A stretch of 64,000 nucleotides of DNA from Streptomyces sp. SAT1 (GCF_001654495.1 NZ_CP015849.1:4997501-5061500), one strand, 5' to 3'. Numbered from the stretch's first letter, positions 1 through 8,586 are shown. Notes: generated by a model from the letters alone, not told the origin. Numbers and translations: made by a program.

Positions 1-441
1 CTCCAGCGCGGCCCAGGTGGACCGCTCGGCCCGGCGGACCACCGTGCACGCCTGGTGCAGCAGGGCCGCGCCGGGGCTGCCGCCGGGCAGGATGAAGGAG
101 CGGAGCTTGTCCAGCTCCGCGTTGAAGCGGTCGCAGTCCTCCTCCAGCCGGTCGATGTAGAACTGCTCGACCCGCAGCGGCGGGTACTGCGGGTTCTCCA
201 CGACCGGGGTGGACAGGTCGGCGCCCACGTCGAACAGGTCGTTCTGCACCCGGGTGAGCACCTCGGCCACGGGGGCGTCCAGGGCGCCGAGCGCGAGGGC
301 GGTGCCGATCACGGCGTTCGCCTCGTTGGCGTCGGCGTACGCCGAGATCCGCAGGTCGGTCTTGGCGGTCCGGCTCATGTCGCCGAGGGCGGTGGTGCCC
401 TGGTCGCCGGTCCTGGTGTAGATGCGCGTCAGATTGACCAT
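1..441 (-). CDS. PduO-type cob(I)alamin adenosyltransferase (partial, C-terminus beyond window)
   Basis: Transfers the adenosyl group of ATP to cob(I)alamin to make coenzyme B12, the cofactor of mutases such as IcmA further along this window. Only the first 147 codons lie inside; the gene runs off the left edge, and family members are about 190 residues. The start is an ATG at 441. Near the N-terminus sits the PduO ATP-binding signature YTRTGDQGTTALGD, followed by SAYADANEANAVIG and, near the edge, PGGSPGAALLHQA and VVRRAER, which form the conserved helices of the trimer active site. It lies 13 bases downstream of the ABC permease gene on the same strand, so it may be co-transcribed, but nothing links the functions. 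Confidence 0.9.
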   Translation of the reverse strand, partial: MVNLTRIYTRTGDQGTTALGDMSRTAKTDLRISAYADANEANAVIGTALALGALDAPVAEVLTRVQNDLFDVGADLSTPVVENPQYPPLRVEQFYIDRLEEDCDRFNAELDKLRSFILPGGSPGAALLHQACTVVRRAERSTWAALE

Positions 442-454
442 GACGCCAGCGTAG

Positions 455-1204
455 TTACGCCCCGGCGGTACGGAACACCCGTGTGCCCGCCGTCACGGAG
501 AGCGCGGCGAAGCCCACGGCCACCAGGACCCCGTACAGCATGTGCGCGCCGGTGTACTCGCCGACGTAGGCGTCGCGCACCGCGTCCACCAGATAGCGGA
601 ACGGGACGAAGTGCGAGAGGACGTCCAGCCAGGCGGGGGCCAGGCTCATCGGGAGCATCAGGCCGGACAGCAGCATCGACGGCATGGACACGGCGTTGAT
701 CAGCGGGCCGAACTGCTGCGGGGTGCTGACCTTCATCGCCACCGCGTAGGACAGCGAGGCGAGCGCGACGGTGAGCAGGGCGACGAAGCCGAAGCCGATC
801 AGGACGCCGGCCAGCGGCGCCCGCAGGCCCATCACCAGCGCGGCCAGCACCAGCAGCACGGCCTGGAAGAGGAAGACGGTGGTGTCCCGCAGCACCCGGC
901 CGAGCAGCAGCGCGAGCCGGCTGACCGGGGTCACCCGCATCCGCTCCACCACCCCCTGCCCCTTCTCGATGATGATCATGAATCCGGCGAACAGGGCGCC
1001 GAACAGCCCCAGTTGGAGCAGCAGTCCGGGGACGAGCACCTGCCAGGAGCTGCCGCCGCCGCCCAGCGGCAGCCCGGTGAGCAGCGGTCCGAAGAAGAGC
1101 AGGTAGAGCAGCGGGGTGAGGACGCCGAAGAGGAGCGCGAAGCGGGAGCGCAGGGACTGGCGCAGATAGCGGCCGTAGACGAGGGCCGTGTCGTGGAGCA
1201 GCAT
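455..1204 (-). CDS. ABC-2 type transporter permease (DrrB-like)
   Basis: Membrane half of an ABC exporter that works with the ATPase gene 45 bases upstream. The 249-residue protein has a short cytoplasmic N-terminus (LLHDTALVYGRYLRQSLR), then about six hydrophobic segments, including LFGVLTPLLYLLFFGPLL near residue 25 and further spans around 60, 100, 140, 175 and 225. The segment with ERMRVTPVSRLALLLGRVLRD matches the conserved ABC2 coupling region of daunorubicin-resistance-type permeases. The substrate cannot be read from sequence. Length and gene order (ATPase then permease, divergent TetR) are typical of TetR-controlled drug or lipid exporters. Confidence 0.88.
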   Translation of the reverse strand: MLLHDTALVYGRYLRQSLRSRFALLFGVLTPLLYLLFFGPLLTGLPLGGGGSSWQVLVPGLLLQLGLFGALFAGFMIIIEKGQGVVERMRVTPVSRLALLLGRVLRDTTVFLFQAVLLVLAALVMGLRAPLAGVLIGFGFVALLTVALASLSYAVAMKVSTPQQFGPLINAVSMPSMLLSGLMLPMSLAPAWLDVLSHFVPFRYLVDAVRDAYVGEYTGAHMLYGVLVAVGFAALSVTAGTRVFRTAGA

Positions 1205-1249
1205 GAGGGATGTCCTGGGTGGGTGCGTGGGCCGTCGGGGGCCGGGTGG

Positions 1250-2041
1250 TCAGACGGCGACGGGGGCGGTGCCTGCGGCCGGGGCGGGGCTGCGGCCGGT
1301 GACGGCGAGGAAGGTGTCCTGGAGCGAGGCGTCGATCGAACCGCCGTACTCCAGCTTGAGCGCGCTCGGTGTGCCCTCCGCGACGACCCGGCCCCCGTCG
1401 ACGACGACCAGCCGGTCGGAGAGGGCGTCCGCCTCGTCGAGGTAGTGGGTGGTCAGGAAGACGGTCGTGCCGTGCTCGTCGCGCAGCCGCCGGACCAGGT
1501 CCCACAGGTCGGCGCGGCTGCCCGGGTCCAGGCCGGTGGTCGGCTCGTCGAGGAAGAGCACGCGCGGGCGGTGGGTGAGGGCCATCGCGATGTCGAGCCG
1601 GCGGCGCTGGCCACCGGAGAGCGCGGAGGTCTTGCGGTCGAGCAGTTCGGTGAGGTCCAGGTCGCGGGCCAGTTCCGCGGTCCGCTCGACGGCGCGTCCC
1701 TTGGGCAGGCGGTACATCCGGCCCTGGGTGACCAGCTCCTCCCGCACGGTGATCTGGCCGTCGACCCCGCCGGACTGCGCGACATAGCCGCAGGCGAGCC
1801 GGACCCCGGCCGGGTCGGTGGCCAGGTCGTGGCCCGCGACGACGGCGGTGCCGCCGGTCGGCGCGAGCAGGGTGGTGAGCATCCGCAGGGTGGTCGTCTT
1901 GCCCGCGCCGTTGGGCCCGAGGAATCCGAGGATCTCGCCCTGCCGGACGGTGAGGTCGATTCCGCGCACGGCCTCGACCGGGCCGCGCTTGGTCTGGAAG
2001 GTGCGGGCCAGTCCGGCCGCGCTGATGACTGCTGGTGGCAT
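1250..2041 (-). CDS. ABC transporter ATP-binding protein (DrrA-like)
   Basis: Energy-coupling subunit of the exporter with the downstream permease. The 263-residue protein shows Walker A GPNGAGKTTT (near residue 45), the ABC signature LSGGQRRRLDIA, Walker B RVLFLDEPTTGLD and the switch histidine in FLTTHYLDEA. It has the DrrA-family C-terminal extension (SIDASLQDTFLAVTGR, then a Pro/Ala tail). The start at 2041 lies just beyond a 31-bp inverted repeat that probably controls both this gene and the divergent TetR gene. Exported compound unknown; drug or toxic-metabolite efflux is the usual role of this architecture. Confidence 0.9.
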   Translation of the reverse strand: MPPAVISAAGLARTFQTKRGPVEAVRGIDLTVRQGEILGFLGPNGAGKTTTLRMLTTLLAPTGGTAVVAGHDLATDPAGVRLACGYVAQSGGVDGQITVREELVTQGRMYRLPKGRAVERTAELARDLDLTELLDRKTSALSGGQRRRLDIAMALTHRPRVLFLDEPTTGLDPGSRADLWDLVRRLRDEHGTTVFLTTHYLDEADALSDRLVVVDGGRVVAEGTPSALKLEYGGSIDASLQDTFLAVTGRSPAPAAGTAPVAV

Positions 2042-2062
2042 GCCCCCAGAAAAACAGGGTCT

Positions 2063-2093
2063 CTGAAATTTTGCAACGCCACCAAAATTTCAG
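2063..2093. promoter_or_regulatory. Perfect inverted repeat, probable TetR operator
   Basis: Arms CTGAAATTTTG (2063-2073) and CAAAATTTCAG (2083-2093) are exact reverse complements separated by 9 bases. It is an AT-rich island in a very GC-rich region, lying between the divergent exporter and TetR genes and 22-52 bases upstream of the ATPase start. Position and symmetry fit a dimeric TetR operator that represses the exporter and autoregulates. Binding is inferred. Confidence 0.75.
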
Positions 2094-2132
2094 GACAACC
2101 AAGAACGGCTCCGGGGAGGATAGGATCCGGCC

Positions 2133-2774
2133 ATGGCAGAGGGGCTCAGGGAGCGGAAGAAGCGGCAGACCAGGCAGTACATCTCGGACGTGGCCACGGG
2201 GCTGTTCCTGGAGCGCGGCTTCGACGCCGTCACGGTCGCCGAGATCGCCGAGGCGGCGGACGTCTCCGTCAACACCGTCTACAACTACTTCCCCGCCAAG
2301 GAGGACCTCTTCCTCGACCGCGCCGCCGGGGTGACCGACCGGCTGGCCCGCTGGGTGCGCGGCCGGGACGAGGGGGAGTCGGCCGCGCGGGCCGTGCTGC
2401 GCGAACTGCGCGCGGAGGTCGAGGCGGTCTCGCCGCGCATCGGCCTCTTCACCGGGTACGCCCCCTTCATGCGGGTGATCGAGGACGCGCCCGCGCTGCG
2501 CTCCCGGCTCTGGGCGGTCGGCCAGGAGGTGCAGGCCACCCTGGAACAGGCCCTGCGCGAGGAGTCCGGAGCCCCCGCGGACGACCCGCTGCCCGGCCTG
2601 ATGTCCGGTCAGATCGGCTGGGTGCACGCCACCGTGATGGCGGCCGTCGGCCGCGAGATGCTCGCGGGCCGCGCCCCCCGGGAGGTGTCCCGCGAGGTGC
2701 TGGACCTCCTCGACGAGATCGAGGACGTGTTGAGCGAGAAGGTGCTCAACTACGCCGTCCGGGGCGCCCAGTGA
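2133..2774 (+). CDS. TetR family transcriptional regulator
   Basis: One-component repressor, 213 residues. The N-terminal helix-turn-helix spans about residues 10-60, with RERKKRQTRQYISDVA, then TVAEIAEAADVSVNTVYNYF, the classic TetR recognition helix ending in YNYFPAKEDLF. The C-terminal two-thirds is an all-helical ligand/dimerisation domain with no recognised ligand signature. It is divergent from the DrrAB-like exporter, and the intergenic region carries a perfect 11-bp inverted repeat, so it most likely represses that exporter and itself until a transported ligand binds. Confidence 0.92.
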   Translation: MAEGLRERKKRQTRQYISDVATGLFLERGFDAVTVAEIAEAADVSVNTVYNYFPAKEDLFLDRAAGVTDRLARWVRGRDEGESAARAVLRELRAEVEAVSPRIGLFTGYAPFMRVIEDAPALRSRLWAVGQEVQATLEQALREESGAPADDPLPGLMSGQIGWVHATVMAAVGREMLAGRAPREVSREVLDLLDEIEDVLSEKVLNYAVRGAQ

Positions 2775-2931
2775 CCCCTGCCGGTGTGATGTCCGTCAAT
2801 TGAGACGTGACGCGCGTTACTTACCGGTCACACAGCGCCGCGCGGGCGCTAATGTCCGCCGAGAGGCATAGACGCAAAGAGCGTGAAAGCCGTCCTTCAG
2901 CCGCGCGCAGGCGCCTGCGCAGTCGTTCACC

Positions 2932-2938
2932 AGGGGAG
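2932..2938 (+). promoter_or_regulatory. Ribosome binding site that fixes a GTG start
   Basis: AGGGGAG lies 5 bases before the GTG at 2944 and supports that codon as the start of the dehydrogenase, giving MARKLAVIGAG directly at the Rossmann fold. Confidence 0.6.
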
Positions 2939-2943
2939 TCTCA

Positions 2944-3792
2944 GTGGCACGCAAGCTCGCCGTCATCGGAGCCGGTCTCATGGGGTCCGGCATCGCCCAG
3001 GTCTCCGCGCAGGCGGGCTGGGACGTCGTCCTGCGGGACGTCACCGACGAGGCGCTCACGCGTGGCACCGACGGCATCAAGGCGTCGTACGACAAGTTCG
3101 TGGGCAAGGGCAAGCTGGCCGCCGAGGACGCCGAGGCCGCCCTCGCCCGGATCACCACCACCACCGACCTGGACGCCGCAGCGGACGCCGACGTCGTCGT
3201 CGAGGCCGTCTTCGAGAAGCTCGACGTCAAGCACGAGATCTTCCGCACCCTCGACAAGCTGGTCCGCGAGGACACCGTCCTCGCCTCCAACACCTCCGCC
3301 ATCCCGATCACCAAGATCGCGGCCGTCACGGAGCGCCCCGAACGGGTCGTCGGCGTGCACTTCTTCTCCCCGGTGCCGATGATGCGCCTCGTCGAACTCG
3401 TCCGCGGCCACAAGACCAGCGACGAAGCCCTCGCCACCGCGCGGGAGTTCGCCGAGTCGGTCGGCAAGACCTGCATCGTCGTCAACCGCGACGTGGCCGG
3501 CTTCGTGACCACCCGTCTCATCACCGCCCTCGTCGTCGAGGCGGCCAAGCTCTACGAGTCGGGCGTCGCCACCGCCGAGGACATCGACCTGGCCTGCAAG
3601 CTGGGCTTCGGCCACGCCATGGGCCCGCTCGCCACCGCCGACCTCACCGGCGTCGACATCCTGCTGCACGCCGCGGGCAACATCTACACCGAGACCCAGG
3701 ACGAGAAGTTCGCCGCGCCGGAACTGATGCGCCGGATGGTTGACGCCGGTGACATCGGGCGCAAGAGCGGGCAGGGCTTCTACAAGCACTGA
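2944..3792 (+). CDS. 3-hydroxybutyryl-CoA / 3-hydroxyacyl-CoA dehydrogenase
   Basis: NAD(P)-dependent oxidoreductase interconverting acetoacetyl-CoA and 3-hydroxybutyryl-CoA, in fatty-acid and ethylmalonyl-CoA/butyryl-CoA metabolism. It has 282 residues, the usual length of the single-function family. The Rossmann fold starts at once with GAGLMGSGIAQ (residues 9-19). Catalytic region: SNTSAIPIT, then VGVHFFSPVPMM containing the catalytic His and the family PROSITE-like segment; the C-terminal dimerisation domain contains FGHAMGPLATADLTGVD and ends at the expected GQGFYKH. It stands alone with its own RBS and a short hairpin downstream. Cofactor preference (NAD or NADP) is not decided here. 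Confidence 0.93.
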   Translation: MARKLAVIGAGLMGSGIAQVSAQAGWDVVLRDVTDEALTRGTDGIKASYDKFVGKGKLAAEDAEAALARITTTTDLDAAADADVVVEAVFEKLDVKHEIFRTLDKLVREDTVLASNTSAIPITKIAAVTERPERVVGVHFFSPVPMMRLVELVRGHKTSDEALATAREFAESVGKTCIVVNRDVAGFVTTRLITALVVEAAKLYESGVATAEDIDLACKLGFGHAMGPLATADLTGVDILLHAAGNIYTETQDEKFAAPELMRRMVDAGDIGRKSGQGFYKH

Positions 3793-3814
3793 GACCGCTC
3801 CGGGGGCAGCCGTA

Positions 3815-3830
3815 TCACCCTTCGGGGTGA
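3815..3830 (+). terminator. Short UUCG-loop hairpin after the dehydrogenase gene
   Basis: TCACCC, loop TTCG, GGGTGA forms a 6-bp stem with an extra-stable tetraloop 22 bases past the stop codon at 3792. There is no clear T-run, so termination is plausible, not certain. Confidence 0.4.
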
Positions 3831-3939
3831 ATTCGGTATCGGTTCGCCCACAGACAGCAACCGCATCGCCACACACGCAGTCAGACGTTGCACAGTCACC
3901 GTCACACGGAGCACGCCACCGCATTCACGGGGAGCGCAT

Positions 3940-4263
3940 ATGTACATCAGGGGCGACCACACCGAGGTGGTCGTCGGGGGCCGGCTCGACGTCCGCAGCG
4001 CGGCGGACGCCCGTACGGCCCTGCACTCGGCCGTGGACGACGGTGTCGGCGACCTGGTCCTCGACCTGTCCGGGCTCGACTCCTGGGACGCCACCGGACT
4101 CGGTGTGATCATGGGCGCGCACCGGCGCGCGGGCCGCTGCGGCCGACGCCTGGTCCTGCGCGGCGTACCGGCCCAGATGCAGCGCCTGCTGGTCGCCACC
4201 CGGCTGCACCGCATCCTCGCCATCGAGGGCGGCATCGGCGTGGAGTCCCTGCCCCGCGTGTGA
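3940..4263 (+). CDS. STAS-domain anti-sigma factor antagonist-like protein
   Basis: A 107-residue stand-alone STAS domain of the SpoIIAA/anti-anti-sigma type, which typically binds a cognate anti-sigma kinase and releases a sigma factor when unphosphorylated. The central LVLDLSGLDSWDATGLGVIMGAH matches the STAS core; the phospho-acceptor position is the Ser/Thr of DSWDATGLG, where a Thr (rather than the commoner Ser) precedes Gly-Leu-Gly. Start ATG at 3940 has RBS CGGGGAG 5 bases upstream. No kinase or sigma gene is adjacent, so its partner is unknown. Confidence 0.85.
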   Translation: MYIRGDHTEVVVGGRLDVRSAADARTALHSAVDDGVGDLVLDLSGLDSWDATGLGVIMGAHRRAGRCGRRLVLRGVPAQMQRLLVATRLHRILAIEGGIGVESLPRV

Positions 4264-4530
4264 CCTCCCGCGGGCGGCGGACCGGCCGCGGACGGGACCC
4301 GGCCGGACGGCACGGAACGTGACGTCGGCCCCAATCCTCACGAGACCGTGACCTCTCGGGCTCCGCGGTACCCCGCCCTGTCGGCGATACTGTGCGAAGG
4401 TTTAGGGTTCGGTCGCCCGCTGCCTCGCCACCCTCGAGCGGGCCCGGACCAGAGCGACAGCGCGCAGTGCGGCACACGGCCGGGAGGGCTGGACCAGCAG
4501 CACACGACGCCTCTGGGGAGCTTGCACGCA

Positions 4531-7170
4531 ATGGAACCCATGGACCCGAACACCCGGGAGCCCGAGGACATGGGCCAGGACGGCGACGGCCACACGCCCG
4601 GCCGGCGCCATCCCGGCACGTCCCGCGCCGCCGACTTCCCGCCGCCCGCCGCCGCACCGGCCCGTACCGTGCGCCTGGTCACCGGCGACTTCCTGCTCAC
4701 CGTCAACCCCGTCGACGGCAGCGAGATCGAGGTCTGCCCGCCCGCCGACGTACCCGGCCGCCCGCGCCCGCGCACGGCCGCCGAACGCACCGAGGCCGAC
4801 CGCGCGGCGAAGCCGCCCGTCCCGTCCGGCCCCGCGCCCTCGCCCGAACCCCTCCTGGAACGCCAGGAGGAGCGCGAGCGGCTGGTCCGGCTGCTGGCCC
4901 GCGGCCGCTCCGTACGCCTCACCGGCCCCGGCGGCTCCGGCCGCACCAGCCTCCTCGACCTGGTCGCCCAGGACTGCGCCGGGCTCGCCCCGGACGGCGT
5001 CGTCCGGCTCAACGGCCACCGCCGCACCGCGGGCGACCTGCTGCACGAGCTCTTCCACGCCGTACGGCACGCCCCGCTGCACCGGCCGGACCGCGACGAA
5101 CTCCTGGAGCACCTGCGCGAGATCGGCGCCGTCGTCGTCCTGGACGACATCGAGTTCGGCGGCACCGCGCTCGACGAACTCCTCGACGCGACACCCGAGT
5201 GCGCCTTCCTGATCGCCGCCACCCCGGACGTGCCCGCGCCCTCGGCCGACTCCGCCGTCGAAGAGGTCTTCCTCGGCGGCCTCGACCGGGCCGGCGGCGT
5301 CGAACTCATCGAACGCGGCGCCGGCCGGATCCTCACCGAGGAGGAGGCCAACTGGGCCGGCGACCTCTGGTTCGAGTCCGAGGGCCTGCCGCTGCGCTTC
5401 GTCCAGGCCGGTGCCCTGCTGCGCCAGCGCGACCGGCTGCGGGCCGGCACCAGCGCCGTGGAGGAGTTCGGCGTCTTCGCCGACACCCCGCCCGAGGACG
5501 CCCCCTTCGAGGGCGGCGACGGCGACGACGTGCCCCTGCCCTCGCTCGGCGAGGCCGCCGCGCCCGCCCCGCTGCTCGCCTCCCGGCTCAGCGACTCGGC
5601 CCGCGCCACCCTGCGCTTCGCCGTCGCGCTCGGCGGCGAGGTGCCCCACCAGGCCCATCTGCCCGCCCTGATCGGCGACACCCACGCCGACGCCGCCCTC
5701 GGCGAACTGGCGAGCTGCGGCCTGGTCTCCCCGGTCGGCTCCCGCCACCGGCTCGCCGCCGGCGTCCTCACCCAGCTGGAGGCCGCCGGATACGGCGACG
5801 ACGCGGCCGAGCGGGCCGACAGCGCCGCCCGGCACTACGCCTGGTGGGCCGCGCACCCCTCGGTGACGCCCGAGCGGGTCACCGCCGAGGCGGACGCCGT
5901 GCTCGCCGCCCTCGCCGTGCTCGTACCGCTCACCGCGCCGCCCGCCGAGGGCGAGGAGAGCACCGCCGTCCACCTCGCCCGCGCCGCGGCGCCCGCGTTC
6001 GCCGCCGGACTCGGCTGGAGCGCCTGGGAACGCGCGCTGCGCTTCGGCACCGAGGCGTCCCGGCTCGCCGGACAGGTTGCCGAGCAGGCGTACTTCCACC
6101 ATGAGCTGGGCATCCTCGCGCTCTGCGGCGGCCTGCTGGACCGGGCCCGCGCCGAGCTGGAGGCCTCCATCGGCCTGCGCGGCGCGCTCTCCGACCGGCG
6201 CGGCACCGTCGCCGGACGCCGTGCGCTCGCCCTGGTCGCGGACCGCTCGGGCACCGCGCCGGGGCTCGGCGCGATGGCCGCCCTCGGCCCGGGGGAGGGC
6301 ACGCCGTACCTCCCGGAGGAGCCGGTGTCGCCGCCCAGCGGTGTTCCCGCGCCCTTCCCGGCGCTGCGGCCGCCCGCCGAGGAGACGTCCGGCACGCTGG
6401 TCACCTACCAGCCCTCGGACAGCGGTGCGCCGACCGTCCCCCACGGACCGTCCGTGCCGCCCTCCCACGCCCCGGCCAGGCACCGCGCCGGGCTGAAGGG
6501 CTTCGCCCGGCGCAACCTGGTGGCGGCGGGCGCGGGCGCGCTCCTCGCGGCCGTCCTCGGCACGGTGGTGACGCTGGGCGCCACCTCCCACAAGGACACC
6601 GACGATCCCTCAGGGAAGGTCGGCGGCAACCCGTCCGCGAGCCAGGACGCCGGCGACGGCGACCCGGCCGCCGACAGCCCGCAGGACGGCGGCAGCGGCA
6701 GCGGCGGTGACGGGGGCGCCCCGGGCACCGGGGGTGCCTCGGCGACCGTCGTGCCCAGCGGGCGGCCCACGGACCCGGGACCCGACGGCACCCCCGGCAC
6801 CTCGGACGACCCGGTGCCTCCGGGCGCCTCGGACAAGCCTTCTCCGGGCTCCAGCTCCACCAAGGGGACGGGGACGGGCGGCAGCACGGGTGGCGGCGGT
6901 ACGCCGAAGCCGTCCGGCACAGCCGGTCAGCCGCCCTCGGAGAGCACGTCGCCGTCGCAGAGTTCGACCCCGTCCCACTCGACGCCCCCGCCGTCGCAGT
7001 CCACCTCTCCGGCGCCGACGGGCACGGACACCACCAGCCCGTCCAGCACCGTCACCAGCAGCCTGTCGGCCCCGGCCACGGCGAGCAGTTCCGCGACGGC
7101 GCCCGAGAGCGGCGAGAGCGGCGAGGGCGGCGACGGCGGCACCGCCGGTCCGGACGCCGGGACGGTCTGA
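4531..7170 (+). CDS. Large membrane P-loop NTPase-like protein with extracytoplasmic Ser/Thr/Pro tail
   Basis: An 879-residue protein of unknown role. After a short disordered N-terminus comes a P-loop VRLTGPGGSGRTS (residues 128-140) like AAA/STAND regulators, but the Walker A lysine is Arg138. A Walker B-like strand follows (AVVVLDDIEFGG), then an all-helical region resembling the winged-helix and TPR-like parts of STAND proteins. One strong membrane segment lies near residues 663-685 (LVAAGAGALLAAVLGTVV), followed by about 190 residues rich in Gly, Ser, Thr and Pro, presumably cell-wall-spanning outside. Start ATG 4531 is chosen for GGGGAG ten bases upstream; an in-frame extension to 4348 lacks support. 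Function not recognised; a signalling scaffold is a guess. Confidence 0.8.
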   Translation: MEPMDPNTREPEDMGQDGDGHTPGRRHPGTSRAADFPPPAAAPARTVRLVTGDFLLTVNPVDGSEIEVCPPADVPGRPRPRTAAERTEADRAAKPPVPSGPAPSPEPLLERQEERERLVRLLARGRSVRLTGPGGSGRTSLLDLVAQDCAGLAPDGVVRLNGHRRTAGDLLHELFHAVRHAPLHRPDRDELLEHLREIGAVVVLDDIEFGGTALDELLDATPECAFLIAATPDVPAPSADSAVEEVFLGGLDRAGGVELIERGAGRILTEEEANWAGDLWFESEGLPLRFVQAGALLRQRDRLRAGTSAVEEFGVFADTPPEDAPFEGGDGDDVPLPSLGEAAAPAPLLASRLSDSARATLRFAVALGGEVPHQAHLPALIGDTHADAALGELASCGLVSPVGSRHRLAAGVLTQLEAAGYGDDAAERADSAARHYAWWAAHPSVTPERVTAEADAVLAALAVLVPLTAPPAEGEESTAVHLARAAAPAFAAGLGWSAWERALRFGTEASRLAGQVAEQAYFHHELGILALCGGLLDRARAELEASIGLRGALSDRRGTVAGRRALALVADRSGTAPGLGAMAALGPGEGTPYLPEEPVSPPSGVPAPFPALRPPAEETSGTLVTYQPSDSGAPTVPHGPSVPPSHAPARHRAGLKGFARRNLVAAGAGALLAAVLGTVVTLGATSHKDTDDPSGKVGGNPSASQDAGDGDPAADSPQDGGSGSGGDGGAPGTGGASATVVPSGRPTDPGPDGTPGTSDDPVPPGASDKPSPGSSSTKGTGTGGSTGGGGTPKPSGTAGQPPSESTSPSQSSTPSHSTPPPSQSTSPAPTGTDTTSPSSTVTSSLSAPATASSSATAPESGESGEGGDGGTAGPDAGTV

Positions 7171-7190
7171 GCCGTCCGAGCCGGGGCGAC

Positions 7191-7214
7191 GGCCCGGGGC
7201 GCGTGCCCCGGGCC
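7191..7214. terminator. Bidirectional hairpin between convergent genes
   Basis: GGCCCGGGGC (7191-7200), loop GCGT, then the exact complement (7205-7214) makes a 10-bp perfect stem in the 52-base gap between the membrane NTPase gene and nucS. Streptomyces terminators often lack a T-run, so it can serve both genes. Confidence 0.7.
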
Positions 7215-7222
7215 CGCGGGGG

Positions 7223-7894
7223 TCAGAACAGCCGCAGCTTGTCGTCCTCGATGCCGCGCAGGGCGTCGTAGTCCAGGATCTGGCAGCCGATGCCGCGGTC
7301 GGTGGCGAGGACGCGGGCCTGGGGCTTGATCTCCTGGGCGGCGAAGATGCCGCGCACCGGCGCGAGGTGCGGGTCGCGGTTCAACAGCTCCAGATAGCGC
7401 GTGAGTTGCTCGACCCCGTCGATCTCGCCGCGCCGCTTGATCTCGATCGCGACGGTCTGCCCCTCGCCGTCCCGGCACAGGATGTCCACCGGGCCGATCG
7501 CCGTCATGTATTCACGCCGGATCAGCGTGTAGCCCTCGCCGAGGGTGTCGATGCGGTCCGCGAGGAGCTCCTGGAGGTGTGCTTCCACGCCGTCCTTGAT
7601 CAGCCCGGGATCGACGCCGAGTTCGTGCGAGGAGTCGTGGAGGATCTCCTCCATCGTGATGATGAGCTTCTCGCCCGCCTTGTTGACGACGGTCCAGACC
7701 CCTTCCTCCTCGCCCGCGCCCTCCTTGAGGGCGCACGGCGGCGACATCCAGTTCAGGGGCTTGTAGGCGCGGTCGTCCGCGTGGATCGAGACGCTGCCGT
7801 CGGCCTTGACCAGGATCAGACGGGGTGCCGAGGGAAGGTGGGCGGTGAGCCGGCCCGCGTAGTCGACGGAGCACCGGGCGATGACGAGACGCAT
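7223..7894 (-). CDS. nucS: Mismatch-specific endonuclease NucS (EndoMS)
   Basis: Actinobacteria lack MutS/MutL and use NucS, which cuts both strands at G-T, G-G and T-T mismatches and works with the sliding clamp. The 223-residue protein starts with MRLVIARCSVDYAGRL; an in-frame start 8 codons earlier is less likely because family members start at this Met. The C-terminal RecB-like nuclease domain has GPVDILC (Asp137), AIEIKRR (Glu151, Lys153) and QLTRYLE (163-169), the D...ExK...QxxxY pattern. The C-terminus ends DDKLRLF, matching the clamp-binding tail of the family. It is convergent with the upstream membrane protein and separated from it by a strong hairpin. Confidence 0.95.
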   Translation of the reverse strand: MRLVIARCSVDYAGRLTAHLPSAPRLILVKADGSVSIHADDRAYKPLNWMSPPCALKEGAGEEEGVWTVVNKAGEKLIITMEEILHDSSHELGVDPGLIKDGVEAHLQELLADRIDTLGEGYTLIRREYMTAIGPVDILCRDGEGQTVAIEIKRRGEIDGVEQLTRYLELLNRDPHLAPVRGIFAAQEIKPQARVLATDRGIGCQILDYDALRGIEDDKLRLF

Positions 7895-8193
7895 GGTCGG
7901 CAACGCTACTCGACACACGGCGCCGTACGCGATTCGCCCGTCCTGCTCCGCTCGCGCCCGGTGGCCGCCCCGCGCGGAACCGCCCCATTTTTCCCTGGAT
8001 CACCCGTGTTCACTTGTGGCCGATTGTGTTCCCAACTCGACCGGCGGGTACGCGCATTCGCCTGGTAAGCCCTCGTTTCGTTGCCTACCGTAGGAACGGG
8101 AGGTCGCGATGTGTGTACTCACCGTGTTCGGTATCACGAACTCCCTCATCTGTCCGGCAACCCCTGCTGGTCGGGGGTGCGAGAGGAGAACCC

Positions 8194-8586
8194 ATGTCGC
8201 TCGACGTCTCACCGGCCCTACTCGAACAGGCCGAGCGAGGCGAGGTCGACGAAGCTGCCTTCGTCGACTGCGTCCGGACCTCCCTGCCCTATGCGTGGGA
8301 GATGATCAGCTCCCTGGTGGCCCAGCTGAAGGTCGACGGCGGAGACTTCGCCGACAACCAGACGCCTCCGCCGGACGAGCAGGCACGCGGCCAACTGCTG
8401 CGTGCACTCGCGAGCGACGCGATACGCGGCGCGTTGCAGCGGCACTTCGGTGTGCGGCTGGCCTTCCAGAACTGCCACCGCGTGGCGGTGTTCCCGCTGG
8501 ACGGCTCGGTCGATGAGCGGCTGGCCCGGTTCACTTCGGTGCGCAGCCAGGTGCTCAACCAGTCGCCGGAGTTCAGGGACTGCTGA
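8194..8586 (+). CDS. Small conserved Streptomyces protein (SCO5389-like)
   Basis: A 130-residue soluble protein with no recognised catalytic motif, very conserved among streptomycetes as far as I recall. It is acidic at the N-terminus (MSLDVSPALLEQAERGEVDEAAF), has a helical middle with PYAWEMISSLVAQLK, a flexible NQTPPPDEQARGQ linker and a mixed C-terminus LAFQNCHRVAVFPLDGS. Three cysteines are present (Cys26, one in FQNC, and the penultimate-region FRDC). Start ATG 8194 has GAGGAG 8 bases upstream. Role unknown; no operon partner. Confidence 0.85.
   Translation: MSLDVSPALLEQAERGEVDEAAFVDCVRTSLPYAWEMISSLVAQLKVDGGDFADNQTPPPDEQARGQLLRALASDAIRGALQRHFGVRLAFQNCHRVAVFPLDGSVDERLARFTSVRSQVLNQSPEFRDC

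Noticed and set aside
429..2627. 732-codon minus-strand frame across the ABC genes and the TetR gene
   Set aside because: Low-complexity Arg/Pro translation overlapping two genes with clear ABC motifs and the adenosyltransferase start.
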